From assembly GCA_023386265.1 (NCBI GenBank), contig JAEWKA010000004.1, positions 62,001-126,000 on the forward strand: a stretch of DNA of 64,000 nucleotides, written 5' to 3'. Positions 8,954 through 18,161 of this stretch are shown here, one piece after another. Made by a program: the position numbers and the translations under genes. The notes beneath the pieces are model-generated. The model had not been told where the DNA came from and ran no database searches. It worked only from the letters and a program-made list of their open reading frames with translations. Within the stretch, counting starts at the first letter, position 1. Each line of letters starts with the position of its first letter. This DNA comes from Bacillota bacterium. Lineage in GTDB: Bacteria; Bacillota; Clostridia; Oscillospirales; Oscillospiraceae.

Positions 8954-8971
8954 GAATACAGAGGGGTAATG

Positions 8972-10126
8972 ATGGATGAATTGAAAGCCAAAGAGCTTGT
9001 GGTGCAGGCGGGCTTAGAGCTTGTGAAAAACGGCCTGATCGCAAGGACCTGGGGCAATGTGAGCTGCCGTTTGGACGACAAGACCTTTGTGATAACTCCG
9101 AGCGGACGCGACTATGAGAGCCTGACTTCGGATGAGATAGTGATATGTAAAATTGAGGACGGCTCATACGACGGAGATATTAAGCCTTCATCTGAAAGAG
9201 GCGTGCATGCACTCGTATATCGCAAAAGACCGGAAGCTAATTTTGTAATACATACTCATCAGCTACAGGCTTCAGCCGCGAGCGTGCTGGACAAAACAGA
9301 GATACCTGCAAGCCTTTCATCCGAGGGAGAACCTATTCCGCTTGCGGAGTATGGTCTTCCCAGCACGAAAAAACTTGTCAACGGCGTCGAAAATGCGCTT
9401 GAAAGAACTAAGGGTCGAGCGGTCATAATGTCTCACCACGGGACAGTTTGCTTCGGAGCAGACGACAGGGAAACCTTTGACAGGGCTCTTGCACTCGAAA
9501 TAGACAGCAAAAACTACATTGAAAAAATCTATGAGGAAGCAAGCGGTAAAAAGCCGAAAAACGAAAGAGATATCTATTCACTGTATCTCGGGGGAAAAGC
9601 AAAGTTTCCCGACAAGCCTATGACGATTGGTACCAGCAGGCGCACAGAAAACGGGTTTATTTTGTCGCTGAACGGACAGGAGTCGGCATACAAATTAGAG
9701 CTTAAAGTAATGCCTCCGGAAGCCGCATTACACGCGGAGATTTACAGGAAGCGCAAGGATATTAACTATATTACATATGCTGACAGTGCTCCGCTGCTTG
9801 CAGTATCCACCGCGAAAACTCCGATTGTTGCAATACTCGACGACTTTGCTCAAATCGAAGGCAGGCGAGCGAATTGTTCAAAAAGCGCGGCCCCCGTGGA
9901 TGTCGTTCGCGCACTTGGAAAACGGGCGGGAGTACTTGTTCCCAGAAGCGGCGCTCTTTGCTGCGGTGCAAGCGAATCGGATGCGCACGCTGTTCTGCTC
10001 GTGATGGAAAAAAACGCGTATGCTCAGATTGCGGCAAGCCTTATTGGAAAACCCCGCTCGCTTTCGTTTATAGACTGTCTGATAATGAGAATCGTATATA
10101 AATTGAGCTATTCAAAGAAAAAGTAA
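8972..10126 (+). CDS. Class II aldolase/adducin protein with a second, degenerate aldolase domain
   Basis: About 384 residues, nearly twice the roughly 215 residues of a normal L-fuculose-phosphate aldolase. The N-terminal domain has zinc and active-site elements: GNVSCR, SSERGVH (E about 76), HTH (about 94-96) and SHHG (about 155-158). The C-terminal 160 residues repeat the pattern, but HTH has become YAD and SHHG has become PRSG, so that half lacks the metal ligands. The second ATG at 8972 fits GAGGGG better than the ATG at 8969. It probably performs retro-aldol cleavage of a phosphorylated product of the kinase; the second half may be structural or bind substrate. Confidence 0.82.
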   Translation: MDELKAKELVVQAGLELVKNGLIARTWGNVSCRLDDKTFVITPSGRDYESLTSDEIVICKIEDGSYDGDIKPSSERGVHALVYRKRPEANFVIHTHQLQASAASVLDKTEIPASLSSEGEPIPLAEYGLPSTKKLVNGVENALERTKGRAVIMSHHGTVCFGADDRETFDRALALEIDSKNYIEKIYEEASGKKPKNERDIYSLYLGGKAKFPDKPMTIGTSRRTENGFILSLNGQESAYKLELKVMPPEAALHAEIYRKRKDINYITYADSAPLLAVSTAKTPIVAILDDFAQIEGRRANCSKSAAPVDVVRALGKRAGVLVPRSGALCCGASESDAHAVLLVMEKNAYAQIAASLIGKPRSLSFIDCLIMRIVYKLSYSKKK

Positions 10127-10458
10127 TATAATTATGTAAACTGCAACATGTATATAGTAAGAGCGCCCTTCTCCCAATTTAGATTGGGAGGGGCGCTCAT
10201 TACCGTGACCCGATATAGACATAGACATCAATATGTGCGAAAAACCAACATAACAATAAGAAAGTCTGAAATCACAACACAAGAGTACAGATGTTCGAAA
10301 TATAACCAATATTAGCATATTGCCCAAATATGAAACAGGTGAGAGCAAATTGACTGTACAAAAATAAACAATCTTTTCTTATAATAGTGTCTGCAGATAT
10401 GCAACGTGTCCATAGTAGTGCGTATTTTGTAGACAATTAAAAATTAGGAGGAGTTATT
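10127..10458. other. Intergenic gap with stem-loop and weak promoter
   Basis: A GC-rich imperfect hairpin at 10161-10198 (GAGCGCCC...GGGCGCTC) follows the aldolase gene but lacks a T-run, so its terminator role is uncertain. A TATAAT at 10380-10385 lies about 75 bases before oleate hydratase; the nearest TTGACT (10350) is 24 bases away, too far for a normal promoter. Nothing else is visible. Confidence 0.5.
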
Positions 10459-12228
10459 GTGTATTACAGTAATGGCAATTATGAGGCTTTTGCTCGTCCC
10501 GAAAAGCCCGAAGGCGTTGATAAAAAGTCGGCATATATTGTAGGATCCGGTCTTGCAGGTCTTGCAGTTGCAGCTTTCCTTGTTCGCGACGCTCAGATGC
10601 CCGGATCGCATATCCATATTTTCGAGGCTGATCCCGTCTCCGGCGGCGCCTGCGATGGTGCTTTTCTTGAAAAGTATGGTTTCGTTTGCCGCGGCGGACG
10701 TGAAATGGAAAACCATTTCGAGTGCCTGTGGGATTTGTTCCGTTCCGTCCCCTCCATTGAGACTGAAGGCGTATCAGTCCTTGACGAGTACTATTGGCTG
10801 AACAAGCATGATCCCAACTTCTCTCTTGAACGCGCTATTATATCTGGTGGCGAGAGCGCACATACCGACGGCAAATTCGACATCACCCCGGGCGCAGCCA
10901 CACAGATACTCAAGCTCTTCATGACTCCTGACAGAGATCTTAATGACAGACCCATGACCGATTTCTTCGATGATGAGTTCTTCAGCACAAACTTCTGGCT
11001 TTATTGGCAGACTATGTTTGCATTCCAGAAATGGCATTCAGCACTTGAGATGAAGCTTTATATCCAGCGCTTCATCCATCACATCGGCGGTCTGCCCGAT
11101 TTCAAGGCTCTTAAGTTCACGAAGTACAACCAATATGAGTCACTGATTCTCCCGCTGCAAAAGTACCTGCAGGACGCTGGCGTTGTTTTCGAGTTCAACT
11201 GCGTAGTTACTAACATACTCTTCGATTGCACGCCGGAGAAAAAGGTTGCAAAGCAGATCATTCTCACCCGTGCCGGCAAGGAAGAGAAGATTGACCTCAC
11301 CGAGAACGAATATGTATTCTCGACCCTCGGCAGCAACGTTGATAATGCGACGCTCGGAACCAACACCGAAGTCCCCAAGCTCAAGGACACCCCGGGAAGC
11401 GGCGTTTCTTGGGAGCTGTGGCAGAACATCGCAGCTCAGGATCCCGCTTTCGGTAAGCCCATGAAGTTCTGCGGCAACATCAAGGAGACACTCTGGGAGT
11501 CTGCTACCACAACTATCGACAAAGAAATCATTCCCTATGTTGAAAAGCTCTGCAAGAGAGAAGTTCTTTCCGGCAAGGTTGTTACCGGCGGCATCATCAC
11601 GGTCAAGGGTTCCAAGTGGCTTATAAGCTTTACCTTCAACCGTCAGCCGCACTTCAAGGCACAGCCCAAGGATAAGGCTGTGGGCTGGATATATGCGCTC
11701 AATAACTTTGTACCCGGCGACTACATTAAAAAGCCCATCGTCGAGTGCAACGGTATCGAGATTTGCGAAGAGTGGCTGTATCATATGGGCGTTCCCCAGG
11801 ACAAGATCCATGACCTGGCAGTGAACCATGCCAACACCATTCCTTGCATCATGCCTTATGTTACTACATATTTCGAGAACAGAGCTGCCGGAGATCGTCC
11901 GAAAGTCGTTCCCGACGGTGCTGTTAACTTCGGCTTCCTCGGCGAGCATGTCGAGACTCCGAGAGACACCGTTTTCACCACAGAGTTCGCTGTTCGCACC
12001 GGCATGGAAGCAGTTTACACACTGCTCAATGTTGACCGCGGCGTTCCTGAAGTTTTTGCATCCGTTTACGATGTACGCGTACTGATGGAGTCGACAATGA
12101 AGCTCATGGATGGCAGGAAGCCCCTTGAAGTATTCCTACCCGTTCTCCTGCCGATTATCATTATGCTTAAGGAAAAAATCGACAGCAATGTCGTAGTTGA
12201 TCTTATTAAGAAATACGGCATCATGTAA
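10459..12228 (+). CDS. ohyA: Oleate hydratase (FAD-dependent fatty acid hydratase)
   Basis: 589 residues, full length for the family. It adds water to the cis-9 double bond of oleate or linoleate to give 10-hydroxy fatty acids, acting at the membrane surface. The N-terminal FAD motif is GSGLAGLAVAAF (29-40), followed by the dinucleotide-site acid in FEADPVSGG and the conserved RGGREMENHFECLWD block near 78-92, with the catalytic-loop glutamate at about 82. The start is GTG at 10459 after AGGAGGAG. The gene stands alone with its own terminator. In gut anaerobes the enzyme detoxifies unsaturated fatty acids; that role here is inferred. Confidence 0.95.
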   Translation: MYYSNGNYEAFARPEKPEGVDKKSAYIVGSGLAGLAVAAFLVRDAQMPGSHIHIFEADPVSGGACDGAFLEKYGFVCRGGREMENHFECLWDLFRSVPSIETEGVSVLDEYYWLNKHDPNFSLERAIISGGESAHTDGKFDITPGAATQILKLFMTPDRDLNDRPMTDFFDDEFFSTNFWLYWQTMFAFQKWHSALEMKLYIQRFIHHIGGLPDFKALKFTKYNQYESLILPLQKYLQDAGVVFEFNCVVTNILFDCTPEKKVAKQIILTRAGKEEKIDLTENEYVFSTLGSNVDNATLGTNTEVPKLKDTPGSGVSWELWQNIAAQDPAFGKPMKFCGNIKETLWESATTTIDKEIIPYVEKLCKREVLSGKVVTGGIITVKGSKWLISFTFNRQPHFKAQPKDKAVGWIYALNNFVPGDYIKKPIVECNGIEICEEWLYHMGVPQDKIHDLAVNHANTIPCIMPYVTTYFENRAAGDRPKVVPDGAVNFGFLGEHVETPRDTVFTTEFAVRTGMEAVYTLLNVDRGVPEVFASVYDVRVLMESTMKLMDGRKPLEVFLPVLLPIIIMLKEKIDSNVVVDLIKKYGIM

Positions 12229-12319
12229 TTCTATCTCGCATATTAGTTTTGTTTATGTTAATTGAACCTGTTGGATACTGCTGCAATGGGTTTGCTTTGG
12301 CAGAGAATATAAACAACTC

Positions 12320-12355
12320 GGGGAGTAATGGCAATAGCCCTTACTCCCCATTTTT
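12320..12355 (+). terminator. Terminator after oleate hydratase
   Basis: GGGGAGTAA at 12320-12328 pairs with TTACTCCCC at 12341-12349, extended inward by GGC/GCC, and is followed by five T. Confidence 0.85.
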
Positions 12356-12432
12356 AAAAACGATTCCTGCGACGGGTTTTCCAAAGCCTGCCGCATTTTT
12401 TGTGCAATTTTCAAGATGTTGGCTATAATGTA

Positions 12433-12462
12433 TTGACAAGTACCTGACTACTGTAATATGAT
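12433..12462 (+). promoter_or_regulatory. Promoter candidate for the acyltransferase-radical SAM operon
   Basis: TTGACA at 12433-12438 and TATGAT at 12457-12462, spacer 18. This predicts a leader of about 130 bases before the ATG at 12603, in which I see no clear hairpin system. The rest of the 12229-12602 gap is AT-rich without other features. Confidence 0.6.
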
Positions 12463-12602
12463 AATCGATATTAGATGCAGTGATAATAGTTACCAGTTGA
12501 TTGTTGTTGATACGTTCATATTTAAATGATATTATAAAATTGTCAAAGAAGAAACTTAAAACCGTTCTTAAAAATGAGAAGGTTTATAAATGGTAGAATT
12601 AT

Positions 12603-13901
12603 ATGCAGATTAGTAATGATGATAATATTACGGCGTTTCCTCCGCTCCTTCCGCTTGATAATGCAGCAAAAATATATCCCGCAGCTAAAGGCAGGAGAAG
12701 TCCATCAATGTTTCGTCTGTCAATGGAGCTTACAGAGGAAATTGATAGCAAAGTTCTCGAGCTGGCTCTTGGAAGAGCACTTAAAAGAATGCCGAGCTTT
12801 AGCCAGCACCTCAAGCGGGGCTTTTTCTGGTATCACCTAGAACACAGGCAGGAAATTCCGCCCATATCCGACGACATCAGAAATCCTTGTGTTTATCTTA
12901 ACGAAAAGAAGAACAAGGGCTTTCAGCTTCGTGTCAGCTGCTATAAAAAAAGAATTTCAGTTGACTATTTTCATGTCTTGACAGACGGAACCGGCGGAAT
13001 GGTTTTTCTGAAGACGCTCGTTGCCGAATATATATCGATGAAGTATTCGGTAATAATCCCGCGAGGCAATGGAATATTGGACGGTTCAGATGCTCCGCAA
13101 AAGGCGGAATATGAAGACAGCTTTTTCAGATACGCGAAGCCGATGGGGATCAGCAGACTTGAAAAGCCCGCATACCATATTAAAGGAACGCGAGAAGAAT
13201 ACGGGATAATTAATATCACAAACGGCATAATGCCTCTTGATGAAGTCCGTGCGAAAGCAACGGAATTCGGTGCCACTATTAACGAATTTCTTACAGCTGT
13301 TCTTATTCAGGCAATTTATAGTATTCAGCAAAAGGAAAACATGCCTTTCAGAAGGAAGCAGCCCGTTAAAGTATGTATTCCAATTAACCTACGACGGCAT
13401 TTTCCTTCGAGCACATTGCGTAATTTTACTTCATATGTTAATCTGGGTATAGTTCCGTCTTTGGGCAGCTATACGCTTGAAGAAATTATCACCATAATAA
13501 AACATGGAATGGCGCTTGAAGCAAACAAAAAAATGCTGACGGCTAAATTCAGCTCCAATGTTAAGTCGGAGAAAAACACATTTTTGAAACTTGCTCCCCT
13601 TTACCTGAAGGACCCCATTATGAAGATGTATTATATAATGAACGGTGACAGGTATAACAGCGCAACTCTTTCAAATCTCGGCTTGGTTAGGCTGCCTGAC
13701 GAAATGGCAAAGTATATCGAGCGCATAGGCTTCATGCTTGGCGCAGGACTAAACCCTGTATCCTGTGGCTGTGTCAGCTTTCAAAATAAGCTTTGCTTTA
13801 ATATATCAAGAACGATTAAAGAACCGTTGGTTGAAAAAAAGTTTTTCACAATGCTCTCAGGTATGGGCATACACATTACGCTAGAAAGCAATCAGAGGTG
13901 A
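12603..13901 (+). CDS. Condensation-fold acyltransferase (alcohol acetyltransferase-like)
   Basis: 432 residues. HVLTDG at 124-129 fits the HxxxDG catalytic motif of the chloramphenicol acetyltransferase/condensation-domain superfamily. The overall arrangement resembles the alcohol acetyltransferase (AATase) and PapA-like branches, which move acyl groups from CoA or carrier thioesters to an alcohol or amine. No signal peptide or membrane helix is evident. The ribosome site is poor (GGTAG), so the exact start is uncertain. The stop codon overlaps the ribosome site of the next gene, a zinc-ribbon membrane protein, so they are surely translated together. The substrate is unknown; the radical SAM gene downstream hints at a modified peptide or lipid. 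Confidence 0.7.
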   Translation: MQISNDDNITAFPPLLPLDNAAKIYPAAKGRRSPSMFRLSMELTEEIDSKVLELALGRALKRMPSFSQHLKRGFFWYHLEHRQEIPPISDDIRNPCVYLNEKKNKGFQLRVSCYKKRISVDYFHVLTDGTGGMVFLKTLVAEYISMKYSVIIPRGNGILDGSDAPQKAEYEDSFFRYAKPMGISRLEKPAYHIKGTREEYGIINITNGIMPLDEVRAKATEFGATINEFLTAVLIQAIYSIQQKENMPFRRKQPVKVCIPINLRRHFPSSTLRNFTSYVNLGIVPSLGSYTLEEIITIIKHGMALEANKKMLTAKFSSNVKSEKNTFLKLAPLYLKDPIMKMYYIMNGDRYNSATLSNLGLVRLPDEMAKYIERIGFMLGAGLNPVSCGCVSFQNKLCFNISRTIKEPLVEKKFFTMLSGMGIHITLESNQR

Positions 13902-13905
13902 CATT

Positions 13906-14601
13906 TTGAAACAACATTATTGCTCAAAATGCGGGGTGTATCTCGCGCACACGGAAACCTCTTGCCCGCTTTGCGGGACGCATATGATTCATGAATCTGT
14001 TGCAGCAGATAGAGCCTATCCGGCAAACTGCGAAGAGGTGCCTTTAGCCAGCAAGCATGCCGCGCTGAAAGGGCTTATTCTTCTTCTGTTTCCCGCACTG
14101 TGCTGCTTTGCCATTGATATTCTGGTAGACGGACGGATTAGCTGGGGAGCGTATATCTGGGGAGCCGAAGCCTGTTTGTTTGTATTCGCTTTCTTACCGA
14201 AACTGTTCGATAGACCGAAGCTTAGCTATTGTCTAATTGCAGACACCGCGGTTGTAGTCGCTTATCTGTATTTGATCGGACATCTAGCCGGTTCAACGCA
14301 ATGGGTTTTGCCGCTAGGTCTGCCGCTTGCAGCTCTGGCAGGCATGTTGGTCTTTTCGCTTGTAACAACAATACAAATGAAAATGCTATCGCACTTGTTC
14401 AAATCCGGAGCGATATTTTTCACAGCAGGAGTATTTACGCTTGCTGTTGAGATTGTAATCGATATGTATAACCTAGGAATGCTTACTCTCGGTTGGACAT
14501 TACCAATTTTCCTGCCACTACTAATCACTTCGGCAGCTATGTTTTACGTTGAGTATGACTGCGGACTGAAGGCGCGAATTGTTCGGGCAGTATTCCTCTA
14601 A
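13906..14601 (+). CDS. Zinc-ribbon membrane protein (DUF6320-like)
   Basis: 231 residues. The first 25 residues form a small zinc ribbon, CSKCGVYL...CPLCG (cysteines near 6, 9, 21 and 24). After a 35-residue linker come about six hydrophobic segments from residue 50 to the end. The start is TTG at 13906, preceded by GAGGTG at good spacing; no ATG fits. I recall DUF6320 proteins of this layout beside AATase-like genes in Clostridia, but the family name is from memory. It lies between the acyltransferase (4-base gap) and the radical SAM gene (27-base gap). It may anchor or deliver substrate to the acyltransferase at the membrane; this is inference. Confidence 0.65.
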   Translation: MKQHYCSKCGVYLAHTETSCPLCGTHMIHESVAADRAYPANCEEVPLASKHAALKGLILLLFPALCCFAIDILVDGRISWGAYIWGAEACLFVFAFLPKLFDRPKLSYCLIADTAVVVAYLYLIGHLAGSTQWVLPLGLPLAALAGMLVFSLVTTIQMKMLSHLFKSGAIFFTAGVFTLAVEIVIDMYNLGMLTLGWTLPIFLPLLITSAAMFYVEYDCGLKARIVRAVFL

Positions 14602-14628
14602 TTGAAATATAGTAAAAGGGAAAATAGC

Positions 14629-15705
14629 ATGGACTTAAATAGATATATAGAACAAGGGATAAGCTCAATCGCTTCAGCCTTATCAAATTTCTACATTTCT
14701 GAAGGTGAGAGTACCGACTTTCTTGTATCACTTATTCCGTCGCTTACACTTAGCACGGAAAAGAGACAAAGCTACGAGGAGAGCGGCCACCACATTCCAC
14801 CGTTTTTGATAGCGAGTATCGCATCGAAATGCAATCTTCGCTGTGCGGGCTGTTACGCTAGGGCGGGTGGCATCTGCTCCGAAAACCAAGGGGAAAAGGA
14901 GCTGAGCGTAGACGAATGGAAAAATGTTCTCACGGAAGCTTCTGAGCTTGGCACATCGTTTGTCCTGCTTGCCGGGGGAGAGCCCCTGCTTCGTCGGGAT
15001 ATAGTCGGTTTGGCGGCGGATTTTCCGAACATGATATTCCCGATATTTACAAACGGAACACTTCTGGACAAAGGATATCTTGAGCTTTTTGAAAAGCATC
15101 GCAACCTTATTCCGGTTTTCAGCATTGAGGGAGATTCGAAGGAGACAGACCTGCGTCGCGGTGAGGGTGTGTCTGAGAATGTCGAGAAGGCAATGGACGA
15201 TTTACATACAAGAGGAATTCTTTTCGCGGCATCGGTGACAGTAACGAACCGCAATTTAGCAACAGTCGTAACTGAGAGCTTTCTCAGAGACCTGAGAAGC
15301 AAGGGCTGCGGCGCTGTATTCTTTGTTGAATACGTTCCCGCCGAGAAGGGGACGGAAGGACTCGTGCTTTCGGAGAGCGAGGCCGAGAGTCTCAACAAAG
15401 AGGTCGGCAGATTTAAAGCTCAATTTACTGATATGAACATATTCGCCTTCCCGGGCGATGAGAAATACATGGGCGGCTGTTTAGCTGCTGGACGCGGCTT
15501 CTTCCACGTCAATCCCTTCGGAGGCGCGGAGGCCTGCCCCTTTTCGCCGTTTTCAAAACTGAATGTAAAAGAGCATTCGATACTCGATATACTCGCTTCA
15601 CCCTTTTTTGAAGAGGTGCGGAGAATAGGAAAGGAAGATGCAATGCAGCATTCCGGCGGCTGTGCGCTCTTCAAGCACGAAAACGAGATTAGACAGCTTC
15701 TTTAA
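14629..15705 (+). CDS. Radical SAM protein with C-terminal SPASM-like cysteines
   Basis: 358 residues. The [4Fe-4S]/SAM motif is CNLRCAGCY, about 70 residues in, followed by the GGEPLLR motif and the FTNGTLL strand typical of the radical SAM barrel. The last 70 residues hold further cysteines (GGCLAAGRG, EACPFSPF, GGCALF), suggesting an auxiliary cluster as in SPASM-type maturases. The ATG at 14629 is preferred over an upstream TTG because AAAGGG lies at the right distance. It ends the three-gene operon. SPASM enzymes usually modify peptides or act as anaerobic sulfatase maturases. No precursor peptide gene is recognisable nearby, so the substrate is open. Confidence 0.85.
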   Translation: MDLNRYIEQGISSIASALSNFYISEGESTDFLVSLIPSLTLSTEKRQSYEESGHHIPPFLIASIASKCNLRCAGCYARAGGICSENQGEKELSVDEWKNVLTEASELGTSFVLLAGGEPLLRRDIVGLAADFPNMIFPIFTNGTLLDKGYLELFEKHRNLIPVFSIEGDSKETDLRRGEGVSENVEKAMDDLHTRGILFAASVTVTNRNLATVVTESFLRDLRSKGCGAVFFVEYVPAEKGTEGLVLSESEAESLNKEVGRFKAQFTDMNIFAFPGDEKYMGGCLAAGRGFFHVNPFGGAEACPFSPFSKLNVKEHSILDILASPFFEEVRRIGKEDAMQHSGGCALFKHENEIRQLL

Positions 15706-15722
15706 AGATAGCCAATAAGCGC

Positions 15723-15758
15723 AAAAGCGCGACGGTCAATTAACCGTCGCGCTTTTTT
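15723..15758 (+). terminator. Terminator after the radical SAM gene
   Basis: A 14-bp perfect stem (15723-15736 with 15743-15756), six-base loop, then T-run. It also faces the convergent ABC exporter gene ending at 15778. Confidence 0.9.
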
Positions 15759-15777
15759 AATAAGAAGAGCTTTAAGC

Positions 15778-17382
15778 TCAGTTAAAACCGTCGAAGATTT
15801 CTGTGCCCCTCGTCGATATCCATTTCTGAGATATGAACCAACCGATAATCAGAAGCAAAGTATAAGCGACCATAAATAGAGTAGATGAAACCATGGCGCC
15901 AAATGCCACGAAATAGAGCACACCAGGAATAATGACGATGAGAGAGCTTATAAGCATTGCCATTAGCACGCTCATGCTCTGCTTAATAACCTGCGTTTCA
16001 TTTATCCAATCAAATTTCGGGCTTTTAAGGTTGCATATGAGACCGATGTTTGCGGAAAGCATAACGTAAAATACAGGCGCCAACAAGATAATTACAACGT
16101 CCAGAATCGAGGGTACAATGACATATATGGCGGCGGCAGCAGCAAGAAAAATTGCGGGAGCGGTGAGATAAATGTGAAGATGCAGCTTGGCGTTCAATAC
16201 GTCTTTTGCTGTAACTGGAAGCGACTTGACAATCCAGAGCGATTTACCCTCCAATGAAACAGAGGGCGCTGTGAAGAGCACTGTTGTACACAGCAGGCAG
16301 AGGGCAAAAACCGCGGCGGCCGAAGCAGTTTCGCCGCCAAAATTCATTTGAGACGCAAGATCTAAAATAGTATCCTTTTTTATTACCAGAGCTACCGCTG
16401 CAACAACGGTAAAAATTACTCCGAGACCTGCGTTCAGAATATATACGGGGGAGGAGAGCAAGTGCTTCAGCTCACGTCTGAAAAGAGCGGAGGAAAGAGA
16501 TGACGAGTGCATTGCCTTTTCCTCATACTTTACCTTTGCGGCGCCGCGCTTAGCCGTCGCGACACTGATAAAGGTTACCGTAAGTAAATAATACATAAGA
16601 ACGAAAGGTAAGAGCATTATCAGAACAGACAGCACCAGTTGAAGTACGTTCGGTTCGGCGACCGAATTTCCAATCCAGAAAAGGGGAGAGACAGAACCTA
16701 GAGAACTCGCAATTGCTTTTCCGTTCATGACGAGTTCTTGGATATAGACATTTGCACGACTGAAGAAGACAAAGTAGAGTCCGAGGAAAATGACTGAAAA
16801 CAAAACCGTCATAAGAGACTTGTTTCGAACCCTTCCGGTGGAAAGGGCTATTAGCCAGCCAAAAACTCCGGAAATCGCTACCGAAAGGAAGGGTAGAGCA
16901 AGAACTAGAATCACGAAAGAAATCACCTGCGCAGACGTGACAGGTACGGCTCTAACCCACATAACATAAGCCGGAACAGCAACGAGCAGTTCAAACACAA
17001 AGTTAAGAACCATAATCATTATCATGCGGCTGCCCAGAATAAGCCGAGGGGGAATGGGCAGGGACAGCAAAAGCTCGTTGTCTTTTGCCTCGTAAAGTTG
17101 GGATTTCACTGTGAAGACACTGCCGATGAACATTAAAGCAAAAGCTGTCATTGCAAAAAGCGTAAAGTATAGCCAGCCGATACCCGCGTGGAAAAACGGC
17201 TTAGCAATCTGCTGAAAATACATCGCGAACATCATCATAAAGGCAAAGCACGCATAAAGCATAAGCAAAGCAAAACCGAAAAGCTTAAGCTTTGAAGACT
17301 TTTTATTATTTTGTCCTCCGCTTTTGAGAAACAGAAACGCACCAATAGCAGCGAGCCTTGTTTTGAGAAGAGCCTTAAACAT
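15778..17382 (-). CDS. ABC-2-type transporter permease subunit
   Basis: 534 residues with about a dozen hydrophobic segments; large for an ABC-2 permease and possibly a fused double permease. The start at 17382 (MFKALLKTRL) follows AAGGTGA and overlaps the end of the ATPase gene by 8 bases (ATGTTTAA), so the two are translationally coupled. No periplasmic binding protein is present, so the pair is an exporter. The substrate is unknown; drug, peptide or lipid export are all possible. Residues 40-75 include the first membrane segment after a basic, lysine-rich stretch. Confidence 0.8.
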   Translation of the reverse strand: MFKALLKTRLAAIGAFLFLKSGGQNNKKSSKLKLFGFALLMLYACFAFMMMFAMYFQQIAKPFFHAGIGWLYFTLFAMTAFALMFIGSVFTVKSQLYEAKDNELLLSLPIPPRLILGSRMIMIMVLNFVFELLVAVPAYVMWVRAVPVTSAQVISFVILVLALPFLSVAISGVFGWLIALSTGRVRNKSLMTVLFSVIFLGLYFVFFSRANVYIQELVMNGKAIASSLGSVSPLFWIGNSVAEPNVLQLVLSVLIMLLPFVLMYYLLTVTFISVATAKRGAAKVKYEEKAMHSSSLSSALFRRELKHLLSSPVYILNAGLGVIFTVVAAVALVIKKDTILDLASQMNFGGETASAAAVFALCLLCTTVLFTAPSVSLEGKSLWIVKSLPVTAKDVLNAKLHLHIYLTAPAIFLAAAAAIYVIVPSILDVVIILLAPVFYVMLSANIGLICNLKSPKFDWINETQVIKQSMSVLMAMLISSLIVIIPGVLYFVAFGAMVSSTLFMVAYTLLLIIGWFISQKWISTRGTEIFDGFN

Positions 17383-18091
17383 TGCCGTCACCTTCCAGTT
17401 CGAGGAATACATCCTCCAGTGAGCTTGTGCCTTTGACGTCGTCCATAGTGCCGGATACAATCAGCTTGCCCTCTTTGATTATTGCAACCTTATCGCAGAG
17501 CTTTTCCGCGACCTCAAGCACATGCGTTGAGAAAAAGATTGCTCCGCCCTTGGCGCAGTGCTCGCGCATCAGCTCCTTAAGCATGTGGGAAGCCTTAGGG
17601 TCAAGACCGACGAAGGGTTCGTCCATTACGATAAGCTTAGGTTCATGAAGGAACGCGGATATAAGAGCGAGCTTCTGCTTCATTCCGTGTGAATAAGCGG
17701 AAATCGGCTGGGCGAGATCGCTTGTAAGTTCAAAAAGGTTGGAGTATTTCTTAATCCGCTCCTCGCGCTCCTTTGTCGGAACACCAAAAATATCCGCTAT
17801 GAAATTTAGGTACGCTATGCCGGAAAGGAATTCGTACATATCGGGGTTGTCGGGTATATAAGCAAGTTTCTTTTTGCACTCCAGAGGATTCTCTCTGACG
17901 GATATGCCGTCCACAAAGACGTCGCCTTCCTCAAAGCGCAAAATACCGCAGCAGCATTTGATGGTTGTTGTCTTGCCCGCGCCGTTATGACCGATGAAGC
18001 CATATATTTCGCCGGGAGCTATATGCAGGGTCAGCTTGTCGACTGCCCTTTTGTCACCATAGATTTTTGTCAGTCCAGTTATATTCAGCAT
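17375..18091 (-). CDS. ABC transporter ATP-binding protein
   Basis: 238 residues, single nucleotide-binding domain. Walker A is GHNGAGKTTT (about 34-43), the signature is YSHGMKQKLAL, Walker B is LIVMDEPFVGLDP, and the switch histidine lies in FFSTHVLE. It pairs with the overlapping permease gene as a two-gene exporter. Upstream on the minus strand is a TTGACA/TATATT promoter flanked by two inverted repeats, suggesting regulation by a dimeric repressor not encoded next to it. Confidence 0.92.
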   Translation of the reverse strand: MLNITGLTKIYGDKRAVDKLTLHIAPGEIYGFIGHNGAGKTTTIKCCCGILRFEEGDVFVDGISVRENPLECKKKLAYIPDNPDMYEFLSGIAYLNFIADIFGVPTKEREERIKKYSNLFELTSDLAQPISAYSHGMKQKLALISAFLHEPKLIVMDEPFVGLDPKASHMLKELMREHCAKGGAIFFSTHVLEVAEKLCDKVAIIKEGKLIVSGTMDDVKGTSSLEDVFLELEGDGNV

Positions 18092-18161
18092 TTAATATCC
18101 TCCTTGGTTATTTGAAAAATTATACCATATCTGTTGCAATTATCAAAGGGTTCTATTTTGA

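Noticed and set aside
12574..12840. 88-codon open frame overlapping the acyltransferase start
   Set aside because: Although it has a GAGAAGG-like stretch nearby, the product is a basic Leu/Arg-rich shadow with no motif, and the acyltransferase frame is clearly coding.
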